A stretch of DNA of 64,000 nt from the NCBI GenBank assembly GCA_010093485.1, contig MU001504.1:1247769-1311768 (forward strand). Reading direction: 5' to 3'. The notes beneath the pieces are model-generated. The model made no database searches. It was not told the origin of the DNA and saw only the letters and a list, made by a program, of their open reading frames with translations. This stretch comes from Karstenula rhodostoma CBS 690.94. Lineage: Eukaryota > Ascomycota > Dothideomycetes > Pleosporales > Didymosphaeriaceae. Positions 29,001-40,861 of this stretch are shown in pieces. Each line of letters begins with the position of its first letter. Position 1 is the stretch's first letter. A program made the position numbers and the translations under genes.

Positions 29001-32000
29001 GTATAAATAAGTAGGCTAAGGAGCCCTAAACCTATAGGTTTCCTCTCTTATAGTAGTATTTTTCTAAAGATAGTAACTAGAAATATATTAGTATATATAA
29101 TACTAGGTAAGAATTAATAATAGTTTCTAGTTATTAAACTTTATTTCTATAAAAGGAAGTAATAATAATATTATAGTATTAATTAGAATAATAATACTAT
29201 TAGATTATATTAGTTTAGAATAGGTTACTAAAATAGTATTAGACTAGTATTAGGCTAGATATTTAATATTAGCCTCTATAGCTAAAGGGCCTAATTCTAG
29301 ATCTAGATTTAGAGTATTACTAATATAGTAGAGCCTATAATTATAGGTACTCCTATACCCCTACTATTTATAGCGATCCTAGGAGTCCTAGATATTAAAA
29401 AGAGAGATAAGGATATACTTTTTAAATATAATAAATTAAATATAGAAATAGTAAGCTATAATATAAGGATATTCTTTTAGAAAGTTCTAAATAAGTCTCC
29501 TCTATATATTTAAGGTTACTACCTACTACTCCTTAAATTATAGTATAAACTAGAGGAGATTATACTAAAAGTTATTAGTAGTAGAGAAAGTAATAAATAA
29601 GATAGGGCTTTTTAACTACTTAATCTAGAAAGTATTAGGTAGGTATTAGGTAGTTAAGGTTATAATAACTTATTATAGTATTAAGCTTCCTACCTTCTTA
29701 TTACTAGTATAGCTATATTTCCTAGAGCTAGGCGCCTATATAAATAATAGAGTTAATTAGTAATACTCCTTAATTAGGCCCTAAAAAGGTAGCCTGAATA
29801 TCCTTAGCCTATAATAGAAGACTATTAATACCTTACCTAGCTATAAAACTAGCCTATATTATAGATACCTTCTATATTATTATATTAAATAGAGTAAACT
29901 AAAATTAAGAATAGTAAGTAAAATATCTATCTTTATAATAAAGAAGGTAATATATATAGGTAATAAGATTAACTTCTTATAAATAAGGCTTATTATAATT
30001 ATCTATACTAGTAGGGTATAGTAAAGGGAATATAAAACTTAGGTAGTAAATACTCCTAGTAAACTTAGTAATTAGTATTAGGCGAATAGCTCCTATAGAG
30101 AGGTAAATATAACTAGTATAAGAATAAATTTAGTTCTAAAGAGATTTAAACTTAGGGGTAGCTATATCTAAATTAGGTATAGCTAAGACCTCTAGAGGCT
30201 TATCCTTATTCTTATATATATTATCCTTAGTACTAGCCTCTTTATTATTACTATATACACTCTTACCTCCTCCTTATATAGAAGTAGTACTAGGTAGTAT
30301 ACTACCTATATTTAAAGAATAAAACTACTAGCTAAAGGAGGTATTAGGTATAGTATTAGTTATTTAACTAGAACTAGAGTCTTTAGAACTAAGGTAAAGG
30401 ACCTCTAGTTACTACTTAATAAAACTATTAATAAGAAGGGATATAAGAGCCTTATAGTTAATAGTAATATTTTAGTAGTTAGAATAATAGGTAACTAGAA
30501 ATAAAAGCTACTACTATATAATAGAATAGTATATATAGTAGTCCTTCTTAAATTAGTAATTAATCTAATTTAGGTTATCCCCCTTAGTCTAGGCAGGCTT
30601 TAGAATAATAATCTTAACCTCTTAAGGAAACTATAGAAGTTAAGAAAAAGGTATTACTATATTAATAGTAAAGTTATAAATATAGTTATAATAATAGTAT
30701 TAGGCCCCTCTATAGGTATATATCTCTATAGTAATCTAGACCTAAGTAAGTAGGTATTCTTCTATATTAGTAAGAGGTAGTAATAATAAAGGTAGAGGCC
30801 CTAGATCTATATTATTTCTACTTCTATATAATAGAATAAAATCTAGTCTATTATTTTTTATTTAATCCTAGTAATAGTTATTATACTCTCCCTAGATAAT
30901 ATAGAGGTTAAACTACTAGTAATTATAGATAGAGTAAGTACTTATCTAAATATTCTTAAGCTCCTAATAGAATACTAATATATAGTTTAATTCTTTAGAT
31001 AGAAGTATAGGTTCCTATAGATAGTCTAGGTTTATAGAATCTAAAGGTTACTAAATAGAAGGATCCTACTAATATATTTAGTCTTTAGTAGTTATAAAGT
31101 CCTCTATAAAGAGGTCCCTACTACTAAATTTATCCCTATTACTTTTATTACTATAATTAAGTATAGGACTATTAGAGGAGGTAAAGTCTAATACCTTATC
31201 TAATATCTATAGACTTAGGGATATAGGAGTAGGCTAGATAGATATTTATACTATTATAAATTAAATAGATTTTATATCTAAATCCTCTATATATAATAGT
31301 AAAGGAGTATATAATATTAATTATATTATATTTAGCCTAGGAGAGGATATTAGAAGAGGGATCTAATAGGCCTTATATAATAAATAATAGCTATCCTAAG
31401 ATAACCTTTATAGAATTAGTCTTATTAGGGTAAAGAGCTATAAAAGACTTAGTAAAGATAATAGAGTATAAGGTATAAAATATAGTTAAGTTATAGTATT
31501 AGTAGATCTACTAATAATATAGTATTTAGAAAGAGGTATAATAGGAGTTAGTAGAGAATATTTTTATCTATAATATATATAGCGTTTCTTTAGTTTTCTA
31601 TTTATAAAGATATTAAGAACTAGATTAAGTAGATAACTATATTTATAGTAGAGTAGTATAGGTCCCTAGCCTATTATTACTAATTAATAGAGAGATAGTA
31701 TATAGCTAGAATAGGTAGTATAATATAAAAACGTGTCTATAAAGTAGGTATTAGTCTAGATATTAGATAAGGATATATATAAAAAAAAAGAGGTAGGGTA
31801 TAACTAATCTACTTTAAAAGTTTATTTTATACTAATTTAGAAATATAATCTATTATAGGAGGAAATACTTTTATTTACTATTATCTATATAATTTTAAAA
31901 GAAGGGGAGAATAATATCTTCTATAATAGACTTAAATTACTTAGCCTTATAAAGGTACTACTTAGCCTATTCCTAAAGCTCTAGAACCTTATAAAAAAGG

Positions 32001-32930
32001 ATATACTCCTAGTTAGAATTATTAAGATACTCCTTATACTACTAATACTATCCTATAATAATTATATAGTACTTAAGAAAGGTATACTAATAAGGAAGTA
32101 AGGTATTATAAAGAGAGTATTATATAGTATCTATAGTAGAATATAGTAGGTTAGCTAGTAAAGATATATAGGATAATAGTATACTTTTTAATATAGAAGA
32201 ATATAGTATTATAACTTTAGGGTAGGTAAATTTAGGGGGTAATAGTATCTATAAATCCCTATTAATATTAGTTAAGATAATAATAAAGAGGGATATCTAT
32301 ACTTTATTCTATCTATTATAGCTATAATATTATCCTAGATAAGTATATTTATATTATATATAATAGGCACTTTAGTACTAGAAGGACTTTTACTCTATTA
32401 AAAGGTGTTAGGAAGTACTATAGAAATAAAGGATATAGATAGTATTCTATAGGTATAGAATATCTTAAAGGATATTAAAGTAGATAAAGGAAATAGTATA
32501 AGACTACTAGGAGTATTATTAAAATTAAGTATTATAATAGTATTATAGTAAAAGGATAGATAAGAAATAAAGTTAAATTAAGTTAAAAAAAAGGTTTTAA
32601 GTTTTTAAAGTATTAGTTAGTATTAGGCTAGACTAATACCTAAAGAAGAATCGCGTACTAGATAAATATTTAGAAATATATAGCTAAGTTTAATATTCTA
32701 TAGCTAGAGTGATTATAGATAATATATTAGTTATATTAGTATTTAGGGAAATATTATTATATCGCGTTTTAAGAACTAATTAGAATATATAAAACGCCTT
32801 TTTTTAGCTAATAGAAAGCCTAAAATCCTCTATCCTAATTAGGTAATATATAGCCCTAAGGTTTAGCTAGCTATATAGAAGCTCTACTATAATAGTTTAC
32901 TTCCTCACTTCGTTTATTATGAATAATAAA
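23100..32930. repeat. Less degraded section of the AT block
   Basis: This part has visibly more C and G than its surroundings and keeps scattered CA, TG and CG sites, for example around 23,340, 27,310, 29,790 and 32,905-32,930. It is full of variants of the words GGTATTAG and CTAATACC. I read it as one large element, or a few insertions, that were less exposed to RIP or are younger than the flanks. No protein family could be recognised after mentally reversing TpA to CpA or TpG. Both limits are approximate. Confidence 0.5.
24441..24795. repeat. Tandem duplication, period about 191 bp
   Basis: The first copy is 24441-24631 and the second 24632 to about 24795. They share long identical stretches such as TATATAGGGTATTAGGTAGT, and both contain the short inverted motif AGGTAA...TTACCT. 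Copy 2 is some 5-6 bp shorter near GTAAGTAA. It lies inside the less degraded section and could be the repeat array of an element end. Confidence 0.85.
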
Positions 32931-34508
32931 TAAAAAATACTAATACCTAAAAATAACTATATTATAGTATTATTATACTAAAATTAAGATATTTTATATA
33001 ATTTCTAACTCTACTAAGATAGGTTTTCTTAATAAAACTAAAATTACTCTATATTATCTAGCTCTAACTAATAGATAGTATACCTAATATAATAAATAGT
33101 ATATATATATATAATATATAATTAGTAAAAATATTTATATTTTCTCTACTAGACTAAAAACCTACCCTATAGTCTTATATTAGATTAGTAAGTACCTTAG
33201 AATCTTTAGTATATAGGATAGTAGGCTATAGTAGAGGTATATAGATTTACTAACTAAAACTAAAACCTATAATATATATAGTCTATTAGCGCTACTATAA
33301 AGTATATAAAAGTATAGTCTATAAAAAATATAATAGTTTTTTCTAATAACTATTTAGTTCTAATTATAATATTAGGTACTATATAATATATACTAGATAG
33401 CTAGCTAATTTTATAATATATCTAGTAGGGTATATAGTCTATATTAATATAGAAGGCTTATATATATATATAAATACTACTTTTTTTTTAAAAACCTAGA
33501 AGTATATAGTAATTTTAGTTACTTAGAGATTTATAAAACTAATAGGTATAGCTTTCTAACTAATAAGTTATAAGTCCTATATAGATATAATATATAGAAG
33601 GATATTAATAAGTAATTAGTTTTTACTTATTAAATCCTAGTATATAACTACTATTAGAGTAATAAATAATATCTACTTTACTCTAGAATATCTATCTATT
33701 ATATATATATTTTATATAATCTAGATAGTTATTATATTTAGATATAGTACTATAAGATTAATAAATATAATAAGTTATATTATTTCTATATCTATTAAAA
33801 GTAGGTATTAGAGTATAGTATATAGTATATTATATATATAGCTTATAAGATATACCTCCCTATAGATACTAAGTTAAGTTAAAACTCTAAAAAAAAAATT
33901 ACTAATAAGAGGAGAGCCTTTCTATAAATAATTAAAATTAAATTAGCCTACTACTATAATATCCTATAGTATAAATACCTAAAAATTAAAATTAATTTTT
34001 AAAAATAATTATATAACTATATAGCTTATAATAAAATTAGAGGAATAGTAAATAAAGTTTAAAAAGGTTATATTTAAATACTATATAAGAGATAATTTTA
34101 TTTACTTTACCCTACTTTATTTATAACTACCTATTTTATACTATTTTATTTATATAACTATCTAATTAATATATCTTTATATTTTATATATTTTAGTCTA
34201 AGGAACTCTATCTAAAAGCTTAGTTATAAGGTAGATCTAATAGTATTCTATATTAAAATAATATTTATAAAATAGTTTTTCTTTTATATAGCTTTTTCTA
34301 TTCTATTCTAGTACTACTATTATATTCTACTTTTATACCTTTTTATATTAATAAGTTAATTTTTAATATTAGATATTTTTTATCTCTATAGGTCTTACTC
34401 TAGCTAGAGATATTATACTAAACTAGAAGACTAGCTAGAAAAGCTAAGCTAGGTTTACTAAATAGTAATCTAATATATATTTTAGTATATTTACTTATTT
34501 TTATAATT

Positions 34509-34772
34509 ACTATTTAAATTCTAGGTTAAAGACTACTTCTATTTATACTTTAATAGCTACTCCTTCTCTATTTTACTATCTAAATTTTAGGTTAAAAATT
34601 ACTTCTATTTATACTTTAGTAGTTACTCCTCCTCTACCTTATTATTTAGATTCTAGATTAAGGGCTATTTTTATCTATATTTTAATAGCTACTTCTCCTC
34701 TACTTTACTATTTAGATTCTAGATTAAGGGCTACTCCTATTTATACTTTAGTAGTTACTCCTCTTTTATTTT
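34509..34772. repeat. Tandem repeat, 4 x 66 bp
   Basis: Four consecutive units of exactly 66 bp start at 34509, 34575, 34641 and 34707, with a partial fifth after 34773. Each contains a version of TTCTAGATTAAGGGCTACT and of TATACTTTA(A/G)TAG. The period is 22 codons and the differences are mainly C/T and A/G. Unchanged period with transition-only decay suggests a former protein repeat. Confidence 0.85.
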
Positions 34773-37637
34773 ACTATTACTTAGATCTATATTAGTAGTA
34801 GAACTAGTTTAGTTAATATATCCTATATTCTATTTATTCTACTTATTCTTATATATTATATATAGGCTTAGAAGACTAGTTAGTATTTTACTCTATAATA
34901 TTATATATAAAGTCTATTTATATATATATACTTTATATAGTTTATAAAAGTCTCTAACTATTAATAGGTTCTTTAGTTTTTATATAGAATATATAAACTT
35001 AAATACTTATAATATTATACTATATTTAGTAGTATATAGTAAGTAGAGTAGTTAAGGTTATAATACTAAATTAGTAGTACTAATAATAATATAGTCCTTA
35101 ATAGTATTCTTATTCTCTATAATAAACTATTTAAGCTATATATAGTTTTTAAAATATACTAGAGAAAATTATAAAACTCTAGTCTAGTTATTAAAAATCT
35201 AGTTAAAAGTATAATACTATTTATATTAAAATTAAAAGTATATATTATACTATATAGTACGAGTATTCTTTTATAAGATCTAGTTCTAATATATTAAAAG
35301 TACTATACTATAATAATATTTCTAAACTAAGAAGCCAGTCCCCCTATTTATTATAAGTAGTACCTATATATAGAATATTATAGCTATTAGATAGTTTTAG
35401 TTTTCTAGAAAGTAAGTTTAAATATAAACTTACCTATATTCTAATACTTCTAAATAATATTATTAAGAATAATTATAAGAATATCTATAGGAATTAATAT
35501 TAAATTATATTAACTAATTAAATTCTTTAGTATATACTTTTTATTTATATATAAGAGTTTTATTTTTATATACTAATAGTACTTATTTACCTCTTATAGT
35601 ATACCTCTCTATACTAAGCTATCTATAATCTAGAAGAAAAAATAATAAATAGTTATAGTAGATATCTAATTTAATTTAATAGCCCTTATATACTATATTT
35701 CTATATAAGTAGTTATAGTAGTATAGAAATAGTTATCCTTCTAAAATATTAGCTATAAGTTACTAGTAGTTTTAAAGAACTAATAATAGAGTATATAGCT
35801 AGTTTCTAAACTATAGCTATAAACTTTAGATTCTAAAATATTAATTTTATTCTTTTATTTTCCCTTTTTACTTTTAGGGTATATAAGTACCTTTTTCCTC
35901 TTCTAAAACTACTAGCCTATTATATATTTATTATAAGGCTATAGAATTATCTTATAGGTTAAAATTATCTTAGAGTTAAAAGGTAGAGTTATATAATAAA
36001 GTTAGATAGTAGTAGCTATAAGGCCACGCTATATAAATATAGTAAACTATTTAATTCTTTATTATATAGATATAATAGAAGGGTCTTATATATTATAAAT
36101 ATAGTATTTATTTATCTATATTATAAATAGTTAGTAAAGGGACCTAAAATCCTCTTCTTAAGGTAAACTACTAAGGACTATATAGTAGTAGTAGAAATAT
36201 ATTAGAATTACTAGAATCTATATACCTTATTAGATAAAGTAGTAAGTTATAAAGTATTTTAAAAGTTTTATACTTCTTTACTTTACTAGTATATATAGGG
36301 CTAGACTAAAGTATTAATAGTTAAATATTAATAGAATAAATAAGGGACCTTTAGTTATATTAGTAAAGAAATATATAATTTAAATAGTATCTCCTATATA
36401 AACTAGACTCTACTAAGTCTTAATAATAATTATTTTATAGTTTTTAGGAAGTAATAAAGTATTATAAGGGACTAGTTACTTACTCTAAAGTCTACTAATT
36501 AGTTTTAGCTATATATATATCTATACCTAACTATATTTAACTATAGTATAATTATCTATATAAAAGAGGTTTCTTATATATATATTTATAGATTTAGGGA
36601 GGTATATATATTATATAATTTTATATATAGTTCTTCTATACTAGAAAATAATAAAGAATTAAAAGGGAAAGAAAGAGGAAAATAAAATATAAACTAAACT
36701 ATCTTTACTATAATATTTAATATAATTTCCCCTTATTTTCCTAGAAAAGCTCCCCTTTTAGGTATTACTTTCTAATATTTTATAAACTAGATAGTCTAGT
36801 TTAGGGCTACTATCGCGTTAGTTCTAATAATAGTCTAGAGACTATTAATATTATTTATATTATCTTAGGCTATATATATAGAGTATTATAGATTTAATCT
36901 AGTAGTCTATTTCTTAGGGCGGCTTAACTACCCTATAGTCTTAGTTAAAAAAATATATAATTAACTTTTATAATTATATACTAGTATAGATAGGTTACCC
37001 TATATTTCCTAATAAGTCTTAAATACCTTTAAATATTATAAATACTTATTTTCTTTTTTTTTTTTTTTTAGATTTAGTTAGAATATAAATAGATTCCTCT
37101 AGCTAAATATATTCCTTATAATAGTATTCTTAAATATTAGTAACTTAGAGAATATAATTTCTTTATACTTTATTTTTTTTTTATTTAGGTTATTTTTAAG
37201 TATATATACTACCTTATAAATAGTTTCTAGTAGCTTTCTAATACTTATACTAATATTTTTAGCTATAATAAATATTATATTAAGTATATTTTAAAGTTTA
37301 TTTATAAGTAAATAGCTCTCTAGATTAGTATATACCCCCTTACCTACTAGTCTAGTATAGTTATTAAGTATATTATAAAGGTACTACTCGCCCTATAGTA
37401 TATTATTTAAAAGAGTTACTATACTAATAAATAGCTTAATATTAAAAGTAACTTAGCTATACTACTTTAACTTCTTTATAAGTTACCTTAATAGTTTAGG
37501 CCTAATAAGTATAAAGGGAATTATATCTAAAAACTAGTTACTTACTAATAAATACTAAACCTATTTAAGCTAGATAATAAGTATAATAATAATAACTAAG
37601 TATACTAATAGAATAATAATAATATAGCTATAGGCCG

Positions 37638-37744
37638 CTTTTTTAGTCCCCCTTTATTCGTGTATTAGTAAAGTATAACGCGCCTTTTTATCCCCCCTAC
37701 TTTATTAAGTTACCCTACCTTATAGTGAATCTCTGTAATATATA
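37638..37744 (+). repeat. Dispersed repeat, copy B (least mutated core)
   Basis: This copy shares the core of copies A and C in the same orientation. It is the only copy that keeps GTGAATCTCTGTAA near 37725-37739 (A and C read GTAAATCTCTATAA) and the CGCG at 37679-37682. Upstream of about 37638 the similarity to A and C fades. It lies about 1.3 kb from copy C in the same direction, so the pair could be direct terminal repeats of a small element or just two insertions. Confidence 0.85.
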
Positions 37745-38392
37745 GCTATAGTATAATATAGTACTAATAACTTTTTTAGATAATATAGTACTAGTTTCTT
37801 CTATATCTAGAGGTATATTAAGGTAACTTTTAGTAGGGAACTATATAGCTAGTCTAGTTTACTACTATATATAGAAAGTCTAGTTAATAGTATCTATAGG
37901 GAGTTTAATATACTATTATCCTTTATATATTCTATCTATATAAAAGGTAAGGGGTAAAAAAGACTTTATATTTACTTTTTAATTATAGAGGGAAATAGAG
38001 AGGGGAAAAGATAAAGAGAAAAAAAAAAAATAAAAAAAAAAAAACTATAGTCTAAAGTAGTAATAGGTATTTAAAATAAACTAGATTATAGTATAAATAT
38101 ATAAGACTAGAAGTAAATTATAAAAATAATTAAAAACTATAGATATATTCTATATTATAATTTATAACTAATAATAATAATAACTTTTACTATAATCTAT
38201 AATAAAGTAGAGAAAGGTACTTAATTCTTTTTTTTATCTCTTTTCCTCTCCCCCCTTTTTTTTTTTAGTTAGTTCTAAAGTTTAGATTTAGATTATAAAA
38301 GCTATATAGCTTATTTATATATAGTAGATAATTTCTAGAATTTTATCTAGAGAGTATATATAAAATTAGATAGACTATAAATAAAGGTATAG

Positions 38393-38410
38393 AAAAAAAA
38401 AAAAAAAAAA
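38393..38410. repeat. A18 homopolymer
   Basis: A run of 18 A between repeat copies B and C, with another A-rich stretch at 38028-38043. No element boundary is evident. Confidence 0.85.
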
Positions 38411-38968
38411 TAAGTAGTAGAGTTATTCTAAGTATAAAAAATAAAGGACTATATTATAATACTATAGTATATTATAAGATAGTATTATATAATAAGGATT
38501 TTATTTTTATTAGTTTATATAGCTTTTATAAAGGGATAGAGGAGATAGTTAATAATAGTATTACTAAATTTATTAAGGCCTTATTCTTTAAGATAGTTAT
38601 ATAAGCCTAACTTTTCTAGATATATAATTATAGTATTATAGGTATATTTAGTCTTTATAATCTTTTTTAATAGAAAATTTTCACTAAGTAGCTTATATAG
38701 AATAAATAAGTATTCTAGACTAAACTTTACTATTAGAATATTAATTTTAAATCTAAACTTAGTCTACTCTCTAAAATATATATTTATTTTTATTATAGAC
38801 TATTCTACTAGTTAGTTATTACTATAAAAGTAGATAAAAAAAAGTTATTTATATAGTATATCTAGTTAGTATATACTAAGTATAAATATATAACTATTTT
38901 CTAATTCTAATATAAATATCTCTTTAATATAGTACTATAGTCCCGTTTTAAATAGCTTAGTACTATAC

Positions 38969-39120
38969 CCTTTTTAGTTAGTCTATATATAAATACTAAA
39001 TAAGTCTTAGCTATTTTTTTAGTTTCCCTTTATTTATATATTAGTAAAGTATAATATACCTTTTTATCCCTCCTATTTTATTAATTTACCCTACCTTATA
39101 GTAAATCTCTATAATATATA
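38969..39120 (+). repeat. Dispersed repeat, copy C (fully RIPped)
   Basis: This copy aligns gap-free with copy A over 152 bp. Most CpG and TpG sites seen in A or B are TpA here, for example CGTGTATTGG in A against TATATATTAG in C. It is the most degraded of the three. Confidence 0.85.
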
Positions 39121-40655
39121 TAGTACTATAGTAGTATATAGAATAATTATATAATATAATTATCTATAACTTTTAAATTAAACTTTTTAGTATTAATAAA
39201 GAGGAAGATAAGTAATTTAATAGAATTAGTAGTTTTACTATATTAAATTTCTACTAGATAAGCCTATTCTACTTATATTAAAAGGAAGTTTATAATAGAC
39301 CTATTTTATTAAAATACTATAAATTACTTTTATATATTTTCCCTAATTATAAGGAAAGTTAGATTAAGTATAGATTTCTAATTTTTAGCTAAATTTTTAC
39401 TTCTATTATTTTTCTCCTCTCTTTATTCTTTTTTATTAGTAGCCCCCTTATTTACTTTATTACCTAATTTCTACTTTTTATTTAACTTATTTAACCTATT
39501 CTTTATTCTAGGGTTTCTACGTTTCTTACTACTAGTAGATATAAGGTATAATACCTAGTAGTATATTATATCTTTCTAGCTATTAGAGAGTAAAAATACT
39601 AGCTATTACCTTAAAAAGGCTAGGAATTCTATATTATTAAGTAAGGCTAGAAGCTTAGCGAGACTATCTTAGTAATAGGTTATAAGAATTTTATTATATA
39701 TTAAACCTATAAATAGTAAATACTATCTAATAGTCTAAAAGCTAGAGGTAAAAATAAAAATATATAAATAGTAATTACTAAATTTTTATAGAGATAGGGG
39801 GATAATTAGAAGCTATAGTTACTATATATTATCTAAGGTAAAATTATATTAATTTAAACTATTTTATTTAAAGTTAATACTTACTTTATACTAGTTTACT
39901 TTACTATTAGTATCTTACTTCTAGGGATAAAACGTGTATAAGCCCCTAGCTATAGATATAAAAATATAGCTACTTATAACTTAGTATTTAACTACTACTA
40001 TCTATTACTTTACTAGCCTTAATCTCTAACCTTATTATTCTAGAATTCTAGATATAAGTATTATCTATTATATCTATATTATAGCTTTTAGTATTATCTT
40101 CTTTACTATTATTACTTTCTTATTTAATATTATTATTATAACTATTCTATAGACCTTATTTCTAAATATTATAAGTAATTATTATAAATTTATTTATATT
40201 CTTAAGACTTATATATTTATATTTTTATATCTATTAGCTATACTCTATATTATATTCTATAATACTAGAAAGGTAGGTATTAATTAAGGTAAGTTTACTT
40301 ACTTAACTTACTAGTATTAGGGCTAATATTTATTTAAGAGATATAATACTTAGGTAGTAATAGGGTATATTCTAGAGTATATCCTATAGTATATTTAATT
40401 TAGTAAGAGATATAGTATTTAGGCGGCGATAGGGTATATTATATAGTATATTTAATTTAGCGAGATAGGAGAGTTTAGTATATATAGCACTACACTATAT
40501 AAGTTTTATTTTAATTAATCTATATAAGGTAGTTAGCTATTACCTATATATACGCTTTAAAATAAAGTAGGTAGTATATACTAGAGTAACTATTATATAC
40601 TAGACTTAGTACTAACTTTACTTATACTTAAAATTTTCTTAGAAAAAAAAATACC

Positions 40656-40731
40656 CTTAATAAAAATAATATTCTTGATAAAAATATATCCTCGATAAAA
40701 ACAATATCCTTGACAAAAATATATCCTCGAC
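40656..40731. repeat. Minisatellite, about 17-18 bp units
   Basis: Four to five imperfect units of the form (T/C)TTGATAAAAATATATCC or TCGATAAAAACAATATCC lie side by side, immediately before the tRNA gene on this map (downstream of it on its own strand). It is the first sequence from the left in which TG, CA and CG reappear regularly, so it marks the inner limit of RIP. Confidence 0.75.
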
Positions 40732-40745
40732 ATTGTAGGATTTAC

Positions 40746-40750
40746 AAAAA
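40746..40750 (-). terminator. Pol III terminator of the tRNA gene
   Basis: Five A on the + strand read as TTTTT on the minus strand, directly after the discriminator base of the tRNA. T4-T5 runs end RNA polymerase III transcription. Confidence 0.85.
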
Positions 40751-40861
40751 TGACAACGGTGGGACTCGAACCCACGCGGGCAAAGCCCATGAGAATGCGT
40801 CCTACACTGTAGGAGAAGCTTGCGCTTGAGTCACACGCCATAACCACTCGGCCACGTTGTC
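40751..40861 (-). tRNA. tRNA-Leu(CAA), intron-containing
   Basis: Read on the minus strand the gene has a 7 bp acceptor stem (GACAACG/CGTTGTC), a D arm GCCG...TGGC, anticodon loop CTCAAG with anticodon CAA at 40826-40828, a long variable arm (GGGC TTT GCCC) and a T arm GTGGG TTCGAGT CCCAC. The discriminator is A, as in leucine tRNAs. About 29 nt after G37 (40796-40824) form the intron, in the usual place, with an internal hairpin CCTAC/GTAGG. The A box (TGGCCGAGTGG) and B box (GGTTCGAGTCC) are intact. One anticodon-stem pair is T-T (TGTGA against TCTCA) if the intron is cut as I propose. The gene sits at the edge of the RIP block. Confidence 0.87.

Larger units (their letters stand above)
1..40640. 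repeat. RIP-degraded AT-rich block (no intact genes)
   Basis: The sequence is overwhelmingly A+T, with TpA in great excess and CpA, TpG and CpG almost missing over tens of kilobases. C survives mainly before T or C, and G mainly after A or G. Because TpG is gone, ATG is nearly gone, and I find no open frame of about 60 codons. This is what repeat-induced point mutation does in Pezizomycotina (C to T on both strands, preferably at CpA). I infer that the block is a nest of old transposable elements; their class cannot be read by eye. It continues past the left edge. It could belong to a pericentromeric, centromeric or dispersed AT isochore; the sequence alone does not decide. Confidence 0.92.

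Noticed and set aside
23100..32930. Assignment to a named retrotransposon or Starship class
   Set aside because: I tried to undo RIP around candidate reverse-transcriptase and integrase motifs but found nothing convincing.
1..40640. Centromere
   Set aside because: The AT content and RIP fit a fungal regional centromere, but there is no sequence test for it and dispersed AT islands look the same.
40593..40847. 84-codon minus-strand frame
   Set aside because: It covers the minisatellite and the tRNA gene and is explained by them.
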